NCBI GenBank assembly: GCA_049487715.1
Contig: CP150548.1
Location: 1,116,001 to 1,180,000 of the forward strand
Source: Pycnococcus provasolii
Taxonomy: Eukaryota > Chlorophyta > Pseudoscourfieldiophyceae > Pseudoscourfieldiales
Length of the DNA stretch: 64,000 nucleotides
Direction: 5' to 3'
Numbering within the stretch: the first letter of the stretch is position 1; each line of letters opens with the position of its first letter. Shown here piece by piece: positions 57,701 to 64,000 of this stretch. A program made the translations under genes and the position numbers. The notes below the pieces were generated by a model. It saw nothing but the letters and a program-made list of their open reading frames with translations, searched no databases and was not told the DNA's origin.

Positions 57701-58699
57701 ATGGCGACGACGTCTCCTCCTCCGACGACGATGTCGGCCGTTCTCGTACGCGAGTTCGGAGACAGCTCTCGTATGAACGTGGAACATGTCACTGTTCCCG
57801 AAGTGACTTCGAACACGCACGTCCTCGTCAAGGTTCTATGCGCAGGAGTCAACCCGGTAGACACGTACATTCGAACGGGCACGTACGCAATCAAACCCAC
57901 CCTGCCGTACACACCAGGAAAAGACGGCGCGGGGATCGTGGCTTCCGTCGGGAAAGATATCGAGGAAAGTGACCTGAAAGTCGGCGATCACGTTTACATC
58001 GACGGCCCGTCGTCGGGAACACTCGCACAGTTCTGCTTGTGTGATAGAAGCGCGGTTTTCAAGATTGATGACGGAGTGCCGTTCGACCAAGCTGCATGTC
58101 TCGGCGTGCCCTCCTCAACGGCTTACCGAGCTCTCTTCACACGTTGCCGCATCGAAAGTGGAGAGTCCGTTCTAATTCACGGCGCCGCAGGAGCTTGCGG
58201 CACAGTTTGTGTGCAGCTCGCGAAGAGACACGGGTGTGTGGTGTACGGGACGGCTTCAACGGAAGAGGGTAGGAAGTGCGCACTCCAAGCAGGGTGCAAA
58301 GCTGTGTCGGCTCACGACGACCTCGGCAGTCTTAATGGTGTCGTCTTCGATGTCGCTATAGAGATGCTTGCAAATGCCACTATTGCTGATACAATTCAGC
58401 ACCTCGCTCCAGGTGCCCGTGTCGGCGTCGTCGGAAATAGAGGTTTGGCTGATGGTGTGAACATGCGCGACCTGATGAGTCGCGAAGCTTGCGTCATGGG
58501 CGTGATGCTGGGCAAGTCCACCGCCGCCGATCGTCTTGAGACGAACAAGGCGATCCAGTCTGCACTTCAGGATAGTTCGTTGAAGCCTGTGGTGGGCGCA
58601 TCGTTCGAAGGTTTACAAAAGGCTGGGGAAGCGCACGACGAAGTCATTGCTAAGCGTGCGTGCACGTATGGCCGTGTGGTGGTTCATGTAGAACAGTAG
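57701..58699 (+). CDS. Zeta-crystallin-type quinone oxidoreductase (MDR superfamily)
   Basis: 332 residues, full family length. The N-terminal GroES-like half shows VLVKVLCAGVNPVDTYIRTG and PYTPGKDGAGIVASVGKD. The Rossmann half has SVLIHGAAGACGTVCVQLAK, the NADPH-binding A-x-x-G-x-x-G of this family with a Cys in place of the usual Val/Gly, followed by GCVVYGTASTEEGR. Zinc ligands of alcohol dehydrogenases are absent, as expected for zeta-crystallin/QOR proteins, which reduce quinones using NADPH. The opening MATTSPPPTT may be too short for a transit peptide, so a cytosolic location is likely. Confidence 0.9.
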   Translation: MATTSPPPTTMSAVLVREFGDSSRMNVEHVTVPEVTSNTHVLVKVLCAGVNPVDTYIRTGTYAIKPTLPYTPGKDGAGIVASVGKDIEESDLKVGDHVYIDGPSSGTLAQFCLCDRSAVFKIDDGVPFDQAACLGVPSSTAYRALFTRCRIESGESVLIHGAAGACGTVCVQLAKRHGCVVYGTASTEEGRKCALQAGCKAVSAHDDLGSLNGVVFDVAIEMLANATIADTIQHLAPGARVGVVGNRGLADGVNMRDLMSREACVMGVMLGKSTAADRLETNKAIQSALQDSSLKPVVGASFEGLQKAGEAHDEVIAKRACTYGRVVVHVEQ

Positions 58700-58804
58700 T
58701 TTTTTATATGAAAAAGTTTGATTGATTACCTGTTGAAACACAAAATGAAAGAAAGGCAAAAAAGCAAGAGGAGTGAGTGGCGGTGGATCTTGATCACATC
58801 ACCT

Positions 58805-59191
58805 TCACTTCAACGGGAGGAATTCGTCGACGTCCGTCTCGCAGACGCCAAACTCCGTTTCTCCACATCCCATCTGGTCGAGTCCCTTTGGGTGCGAGGT
58901 TCCGAATCGCGGTCCCCATCGGTGCGCGTCTCTTCCCAGGGCGTCTGGGTGTTGATCCTCGTCGTCTAGCGGCGGCTTGAATACGTTGTCGCACATTCCC
59001 GTTTCGTCTTCGGGGCACCCGAGTTGCGCGAGTCCCGCGGGCCCTCGGTGCCATCCCGTGTGGTTGAGGTGTCCTCGCAGCGGCAGAGACGGCTTGGATC
59101 CCCACCTCTTCGCGTTGGCGTGCGGCTGGAGCGTCATCACCACGCGGGTCGTGCGAGCGCGAGCAGTTTGCAAGGCAGGTAACGCAGGCAT
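58805..59191 (-). CDS. Small protein with duplicated Gly-Cys motif, possibly organellar
   Basis: 128 residues from the ATG at 59191. The N-terminal 35 residues (MPALPALQTARARTTRVVMT) resemble a transit peptide. The rest is polar and carries a motif twice: GLAQLGCPEDETGMCDNVF and GLDQMGCGETEFGVCETDV, each G-L-x-Q-x-G-C followed by G-x-C eight or nine residues later. The four cysteines could bind metal or form disulfides. Between them is DEDQHPDALGRDAHRWGPRF. I recognise no family; the internal repeat is the main reason to call it a gene. Confidence 0.55.
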   Translation of the reverse strand: MPALPALQTARARTTRVVMTLQPHANAKRWGSKPSLPLRGHLNHTGWHRGPAGLAQLGCPEDETGMCDNVFKPPLDDEDQHPDALGRDAHRWGPRFGTSHPKGLDQMGCGETEFGVCETDVDEFLPLK

Positions 59192-59621
59192 ACTTCTTAG
59201 AGCGAATGACGAAGCAGGGACGGGTTTTTTTCGGGGGGGGGGGGAAGGGGGAAGGGCAGGCAACAGGTGGTTGCGTTGTTTGCTTGCGATCTTTTCTTCG
59301 GCCCCAAAGCTTGGTTGGACACGTCAGATTGCTTGTTGGTGAGATCAAAAGCAAAAAGCAAAAGCAAAAAGCAAAAAGCAACAAGGGACAACAGCTGTTG
59401 TCTGGAAAAAGATCAAAGAATAGTATGAAATGATTCGGATTCGGGGTTTGTTTGGTTTCTTCTTCTTCCTCTTCTTCTTCTTCCCACCAAACCCCCTTCT
59501 TTCTGCTTCTCGCTTTTCCCCTCGGTCTTCTCCGTCCTGTATTCCATTTTACTTTCCATTTTTCCCGTTTGTTTTTCGCCGCGGCGAATAATCCGCTGCA
59601 GCAGCTCAGTCAAGTAACCTT
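59192..59621. other. Intergenic with 12-G run and AAAAGC microsatellite
   Basis: Twelve G lie at 59233-59244 and GCAAAAA/GCAAAA units at about 59350-59381. A TTCTTCTTCC pyrimidine tract follows near 59459-59485. Divergent spacer between the small Cys-motif gene and the EI24 gene. Confidence 0.6.
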
Positions 59622-60512
59622 ATGTCGTCCTTGCTCGTCCACTTCGCCCAGGGCGTCTTTGACGCCGTCAACCCGTCCACCTTGCTGAGATTCGTTGCCT
59701 CGTCTTCTCGCATACAAACGCTCATCGCGCAGTGCCTCGTGCTCAACCTGTGCGTCTTTCTCGGATCCATACTCGTCTACCACAACCTACTCGCGCCGCT
59801 GCTAGCGGCGCTCGCACCACAGGCGGTGCTTAACATACTCATGAGCCTCTTCCAAACAATATGGCTGTATCCCGCGTACTGCGTCTCCTACCTAGCAAAC
59901 TGCATGTGGTACGACGAACTCGGGCGACTCGCACACAGAGCAGCCGCGGCGGAGTCGTCGTCGTCGAACAGCACCAGCAAACAACCGCCAATAAAACCAC
60001 GCTCGTGGGATGCCGCCGTCGCACAGGAACTGTACAAACTCATCTTGCTAGGCGTGTACTTCATCCAGGTGTTCCTCGTAAACCTCATCGCACCTGAGAA
60101 GTACATGATCAAAGGCGTTCTCAACCACATCCTGCTCAGCTGGGCGTACGCCTTCTACTGCTTCGACTATCGGTGGTCGTGCGAAAGCTTGGAGTTGCCA
60201 CGACGCGTTGAAGCCATAGAAACGAGGTGGGCATACTTCCTTGGATTCGGGACGCCGAGCGTGTTATCCGCGTACGCAATAAGCTCAGACGCGCTCGTTG
60301 GCGCAGCTCTGTGTTCCGCCCTCTACCCGCTCTTCGTCGTCGCGGCGGCGGCTGCTGATGTGCCATCTCACGGAAACGATACCACCAACAACACTGCCAC
60401 CAGACGCCTTCCCATCTTCACGTTCGCGGATGCGCACGCTGCACGCTGCTGTACGCTTCTTTGCCGTGCACTCCTCGGTCCTTCCACCACGGCCAGTCGA
60501 CGACGAAGGTGA
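59622..60512 (+). CDS. EI24: EI24/EPG-4-like multipass membrane protein
   Basis: 296 residues with five or six hydrophobic helices. Family features are LLRFVASSSRIQTLIAQCLV at the start, an internal IWLYPAYCVSYLANCMWYDEL, and the signature HILLSWAYAFYCFDYRWSCE, then RRVEAIETRWAYFLGFGTPS. A polar loop rich in Ser/Asn (about 110-128) lies where animal and plant EI24 also vary. EI24 proteins reside in the ER and act in autophagy and in contacts between ER and autophagosome. The C-terminus is basic (SRRRR). The 5' and 3' spacers show no special element. Confidence 0.85.
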   Translation: MSSLLVHFAQGVFDAVNPSTLLRFVASSSRIQTLIAQCLVLNLCVFLGSILVYHNLLAPLLAALAPQAVLNILMSLFQTIWLYPAYCVSYLANCMWYDELGRLAHRAAAAESSSSNSTSKQPPIKPRSWDAAVAQELYKLILLGVYFIQVFLVNLIAPEKYMIKGVLNHILLSWAYAFYCFDYRWSCESLELPRRVEAIETRWAYFLGFGTPSVLSAYAISSDALVGAALCSALYPLFVVAAAAADVPSHGNDTTNNTATRRLPIFTFADAHAARCCTLLCRALLGPSTTASRRRR

Positions 60513-60578
60513 CGAGAAATACGAGGGGTAAAAAAAAGTGTACAAGGTAAATGTTATAATATATTATCAAGTCCAATG

Positions 60579-61604
60579 TCACCGTGTAAATTTCGTGAGC
60601 GCGTCGGCGTACACGACGTGGTCATTTGCCGCCCACGCAAACCATGGCCACGCCGCAATGGCTGTAACGAGATGCCAGCACGCGTGCGCGTCGAGGCTCG
60701 TTCCTGCAATGGGCGGGAAATCAAGAAGCTCCAGGGCGCTCGAAGCCTGCAGTGCCAGCACGACGTAGAGCAGTCGCCTCGCATCCCTGTGCTTAGGCGT
60801 GGGCGGCATCGCGATGCCAAACACGCCACCGCGGTACGACCACGTAACCCACAAAAGCGCGCTCGTCATGCCGAGCGTCACCAGCACCTGCATGTTCCAC
60901 CCGTAGTCGAAGTGCACGCAAAGCATGTACGTTGCGTGCGTCGCAAAGACGAGCGCGGCGACAGCAAACACGAGCACGCGTCGGTCTGGCCTACGCAGGT
61001 CGAACACGCGCACAACCGCGAGAGCGGTGGTGTACACGATGACAGCACCGGCGGCGAGGTAGTCGCCTCGTTCTGTGAACACGGTATCCCTCGTGTGGAA
61101 TATGGCACTCCAGATCCACGAGTGCAGGCTCAGCGCGGCGTGTACGTCCCATGCCTGCGCGTACGGGTACGCCGCCGCGTGCACGTTCGCGTTTCTTCGC
61201 CTGAGGAGGAACGCCGCGGCTGGCACGGCGTTGGCGATGGAAAAGACGACGCTGAGAGGTTCCTGGCACCCGAGCGTGCGTCTGAATGGCCACTTTCCGT
61301 AGTACTTCCACACTCCTTCCACTTGCTGTTCTCCGTTAAGTTTGCGCGTCTTCTCGAGGTTGTGCATGCAAAGGTAAGCGCAGTCGGTTTCGCACGTCCA
61401 CCTCGTCAGCAATAGCGTAAGAGGAGCGGATGCGGAGGATGCGGTGCTACACATCGTCGACTTGACTGACTCGTCATTGTTTGTGCAAGACGTGACGCAC
61501 GCTCGAAACCTGTCGTCGCGGTCGCCGGGTGACGCACGAGCGCACGGCGCGCACAGTGACAGCGCGCACAGAGCCCACCACAACACGTTGTGTCGCGGAA
61601 ACAT
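60579..61604 (-). CDS. PER1: PGAP3/PER1, GPI-anchor lipid remodelling protein
   Basis: 341 residues. A signal peptide (LWWALCALSLCAPCARA) precedes a Cys-rich luminal part (FRACVTSCTNN ... CETDCAYLCMHN), then the PER1 core: YYGKWPFRRTLGCQEPLSVV, a first helix FSIANAVPAAAFLL, SLHSWIWSAIFHTRDTVFTE, RGDYLAAGAVIVYTTALA, and a last luminal motif HACWHLVTAIAAWPW. The conserved His and Asp residues (S-x10-H-x3-D/H-x3-H of the CREST superfamily) are present. Family members deacylate GPI anchors in ER or Golgi. The gene is divergent from the PfkB kinase gene; the spacer holds a telomere-like array. Confidence 0.92.
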   Translation of the reverse strand: MFPRHNVLWWALCALSLCAPCARASPGDRDDRFRACVTSCTNNDESVKSTMCSTASSASAPLTLLLTRWTCETDCAYLCMHNLEKTRKLNGEQQVEGVWKYYGKWPFRRTLGCQEPLSVVFSIANAVPAAAFLLRRRNANVHAAAYPYAQAWDVHAALSLHSWIWSAIFHTRDTVFTERGDYLAAGAVIVYTTALAVVRVFDLRRPDRRVLVFAVAALVFATHATYMLCVHFDYGWNMQVLVTLGMTSALLWVTWSYRGGVFGIAMPPTPKHRDARRLLYVVLALQASSALELLDFPPIAGTSLDAHACWHLVTAIAAWPWFAWAANDHVVYADALTKFTR

Positions 61605-61656
61605 GAGGCATTTTGACCGCCTGGCTGCCTGGAGGAGGAGGGGGAGGGGGAGACGG

Positions 61657-61674
61657 TAACCCTAACCCTAACAG
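61657..61674. repeat. Telomere-like array in the PER1/PfkB divergent promoter
   Basis: TAACCCTAACCCTAACAG on the plus strand. The G-rich strand is sense for PER1, 53 bp before its ATG at 61604. Confidence 0.75.
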
Positions 61675-61795
61675 TCGCCTGACAGCGGTCCTGAGGTCAC
61701 TTTTTTCCCGCTCCCGCCGCCCTGCAGCGCGTCCGCGACAACTCCTTCCGGGCGGCGCGCACTCTCCTTGCCTCCCCTCTCCGCGAAGCGAGGGC

Positions 61796-63247
61796 ATGTC
61801 CGCTCTCTGCGCCCGCGGCGGCGAAAGTAACTTTACCAGTAGGCGGCGTCATGCTCTAGCTCATGGCACAGCTCGGGCAGGCCGCTCCAAGGCGCTTCGT
61901 TCTGATGCCGCCATGGGTCCCGCGTCACCCGCGGCGCCGCTCGTCTTCGTCGGAGGCGCCGCCGTCGACTGGATCGCGCGCGTCGGCGGATTTCCAGAAC
62001 CAGACGCGAAAATACGAACCACCGCGCCCATCGAAGTGCAGGGAGGAGGAAATGCTGCGAACGCCGCGACGTGCGCGGGTCGTCTCGGCGCGCGCGTTGC
62101 TCTCATCTCCAAAGTGGGTGCTGACTCGAACGGAAACGACTTGGTAAGTGACCTGGAGAAGAACGGCGTCGACACATCCGCGATTCTAAGACAAGGAAGG
62201 ACACCATTCACTTACATACTCGTCGACGAGGCAAGCAACACACGAACGTGCATACACACGCCGAGTGATGCGCCAATGCGTCCGAACGAGCTCGACGCCA
62301 CGAAGGCACTCGACACGGCGATATATGGATGCCTGTGGAAAGACCACTGCTCGCTCGACGAGGCGTGTTCACCCGTTTGCGTGTTTGATGGAAGGATCAC
62401 CGAGAATGCCCTACGCGTCGCGGACGCCGCGAGAGAACTTCGCGACGACGCACTCTTAATTGTCGAGGCTGAGAGGCTGAGATCTCACCTTGAGGAGCTG
62501 CTGGAGAAGGCTGACATCATCGTCGCCTCCAAGCACTACCCTTTCGAGAGCACGGGTGAGGAGCACCTCGGCGATGCCTTGATTAGCATGGCCTTTCAAT
62601 ACCCGAGAGCAAGAGCGATTGTTGTCACGTTGGGAAGCAGAGGTGCGGTTGCGCTGCTTCGTGGTAACTGGGCAACCGAGCAGGAGACGACAGACGAGCG
62701 CCCCGCGGCGAATGACGTGGCTGCTTCTCTGGATGCGCTCCAAAGCAAGTGGCAATCGTCTTCGTCGCACGAGCCGGCGAATTTACGTGTGCCGGACGTT
62801 GCATGCATTCGATGGGACGACGCCGCTCCCCTCGAATCACGTTACTCGCCAAACCGAGGTGACGCGAGCGAGCGCGATGCACGACGCACGGCGGCGGCGC
62901 AAGAGGAAGGTCGCAGGAATGCCGGCGCTGACGCACCCATCACATCGTCGTCGTCTCAGGACAACTGCGGCGCTTTGCCAGCGGAATCTCTTGCGCTGCT
63001 TGCGTGCACCGCATGCGCTGGAGCGAAGATCGTCGACACCACCGGCGCCGGCGACGCCTTCATCGGCGCGCTTTCCGCCGAGCTCGCGAGCGCGGTTGGC
63101 GCGTCGCGCTCCCTCTCACTGGGGAGCACGTTCTGGTCATCCGCGCTACGGACGTGCAGCGTGGTTGCGGCGCTGAAGTGCGGCGGCGTGGGCGCTCGTT
63201 CCGCGCTTCCTCGGAGGAAGGAGGTGAACGCCGTGTTCCGTGACTAA
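61796..63247 (+). CDS. PfkB/ribokinase-family sugar or nucleoside kinase
   Basis: 483 residues from the ATG at 61796; a later ATG at about 61913 (MGPASPAAP) starts right at the core, so the first 40 basic residues (SRRRHALAHGTARAGRSK) may be a transit peptide. The PfkB fold shows LVFVGGAAVDWIARVGGFPE, the substrate loop GGGNAANAATCAGRLGARVA, ISKVGADSNGNDL, the VTLGSRGAVAL strand, and the ATP-side signature DTTGAGDAFIGAL with the catalytic Asp. A polar insert of about 110 residues (Ser/Asp/Arg-rich) separates VTLGSRG from DTTGAGD, longer than usual. Closest in feel to plant plastid PfkB-like kinases; substrate unknown. The stop is followed by ACTGTAAAG. Confidence 0.85.
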   Translation: MSALCARGGESNFTSRRRHALAHGTARAGRSKALRSDAAMGPASPAAPLVFVGGAAVDWIARVGGFPEPDAKIRTTAPIEVQGGGNAANAATCAGRLGARVALISKVGADSNGNDLVSDLEKNGVDTSAILRQGRTPFTYILVDEASNTRTCIHTPSDAPMRPNELDATKALDTAIYGCLWKDHCSLDEACSPVCVFDGRITENALRVADAARELRDDALLIVEAERLRSHLEELLEKADIIVASKHYPFESTGEEHLGDALISMAFQYPRARAIVVTLGSRGAVALLRGNWATEQETTDERPAANDVAASLDALQSKWQSSSSHEPANLRVPDVACIRWDDAAPLESRYSPNRGDASERDARRTAAAQEEGRRNAGADAPITSSSSQDNCGALPAESLALLACTACAGAKIVDTTGAGDAFIGALSAELASAVGASRSLSLGSTFWSSALRTCSVVAALKCGGVGARSALPRRKEVNAVFRD

Positions 63248-63435
63248 AGAACTGTAAAGTGACAACAAAAAAAATTTCCTTCGTCGCCCCCGGTGGGTGG
63301 AGTACCTGGAGTACGGGGGAGGGATTTGCATGCCCGATTTGGGAGGGTGGTACAGTATTTGGTAGTTTGACCTTTCCCGACTTCCCGGTGAGCAGGACCC
63401 GTTCTCGGCACTGCACTCTTCGTGTTTGGTACAAC

Positions 63436-64000
63436 ATGGCGGGCATGCTGAAGAGCATGTTCACCGCGGCAGGCGCGTCGTCCGTCGCCCTCCCGCCGCC
63501 TCCAGACCGCCTGGAAACTGCCGTGAATGCAGGCGACGCTCAGCGATCCGCACCACCCTTGGCGCGCCCTCTGCCCGGACTCCCCGCCTGCGCCTGCGCG
63601 CTCGCGGCGCACGCGCTGCAGCGCGTCGTCGCCGTCGCATGCGCGGACGGAAGAATTGTGCTCCGCTCGGGAACAGGCGCGGCGTTGGCGCTGCCCGCAC
63701 CCGCGCTACCAAAGCCGCGCGATGAAAGTGCGCCTCGGCGTGTCGTCTTCGCGCCACATGCGACGCACGTCATGACGGTGATTGTCGGCGAAGCGCTCGA
63801 CGTGTGGAGTCTGCGGGAGAAGTGTGCGCTCGTGCTCGACGATAAGCTTGCAAATGTGCTCCTCACTGACGAAACGTGCAGACCCACGTCCGCCTGCTTC
63901 GTCGCCGAGTCGTTCGTGGTCATCGGCACCAAAATGGGAAACCTGATATTTGCGCGATGCGACTCCACCAGCTCAACCGTCGTGCACGTCGGCGATATGC
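63436..64000 (+). CDS. WD40 propeller protein, tomosyn/Lgl-like, partial at right edge
   Basis: An open frame from the ATG at 63436 (MAGMLKSMF) runs 188 codons to the window edge. After a Pro/Ala-rich start it enters a propeller: LPGLPACACALAAHALQRVV, AVACADGRIVLRSGTGAALA, VVFAPHATHVMTVIVGEALD with VWSLREKCAL, and SACFVAESFVVIGTKMGNLI. An opening propeller with a G-L-P-x-x-A/C entry and an I-G-T-x-x-G-N-x-x blade resembles tomosyn (syntaxin-binding protein 5) and Lgl proteins, which regulate vesicle fusion. Only the first three or so blades are visible, so the subfamily is an inference. Confidence 0.6.
   Translation, partial: MAGMLKSMFTAAGASSVALPPPPDRLETAVNAGDAQRSAPPLARPLPGLPACACALAAHALQRVVAVACADGRIVLRSGTGAALALPAPALPKPRDESAPRRVVFAPHATHVMTVIVGEALDVWSLREKCALVLDDKLANVLLTDETCRPTSACFVAESFVVIGTKMGNLIFARCDSTSSTVVHVGDM

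Overview
The window reads as a compact, GC-rich, gene-dense nuclear segment of a small green alga. The evidence is a TAB2-type plastid translation factor for photosystem I, an AP2-domain protein, several N-termini that look like plastid or organelle transit peptides, a plant-style secretory phospholipase A2 relative, and eukaryote-only genes (actin, NEDD8-activating enzyme subunit, PGAP3/PER1, EI24, a Slo-like K+ channel, an EF-hand/WD40 protein). Most genes are single uninterrupted reading frames, as in prasinophyte-grade algae. Pycnococcaceae or a similar lineage is my guess and is not proven here. I saw no rRNA, tRNA or CRISPR array.

Layout. 0-10 kb: a left-edge TsaE fragment, AP2 protein, UBA3/ECR1, YCII protein, TPR protein, TAB2, a membrane coiled-coil protein, an NTF2-like protein and a divergent actin. 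10.4-13.2 kb: gene-poor, with a 19-G tract, a 19-bp hairpin and a degenerate hAT-type transposase. 13.3-27.6 kb: a plastid membrane protein, an amino-acid transporter, a 2,787-residue coiled-coil protein, an MT-A70-like protein and a 75-residue membrane protein. 28.3-45.9 kb: a 4-helix membrane protein, a ShKT-ShKT-GT8 glycosyltransferase, a very large kinase locus split into three frames and carrying five near-identical 99-bp repeats, a PLA2-like protein, an ATP-grasp-like protein, an IPT/TIG secreted protein and a methyltransferase. 46.3-64 kb: a GYF-domain protein, K+ channel, RNA 3'-phosphate cyclase, EF-hand/WD40 protein, a repeat-flanked propeller-like gene, quinone oxidoreductase, a small Cys-motif protein, EI24, PGAP3, PfkB kinase and a right-edge WD40 (tomosyn/Lgl-like) fragment.

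The genes do not form one pathway. They are housekeeping, plastid, secretory-pathway and signalling genes in mixed orientation. Three sequence-level patterns cut across them. (1) Short telomere-like arrays (TTAGGG)n lie 50-150 bp upstream of many start codons, mostly with the G-rich strand as sense. (2) The 7-mer TACAGTA/TACTGTA recurs in intergenic DNA, often just after stop codons. (3) At least five otherwise convincing genes are broken by what look like single-base frame changes, which may be assembly indels or unrecognised biology. Start codons below were chosen as ATG; several frames stay open further upstream through GTG or TTG only. All product names come from motif recognition by eye, with no database search.
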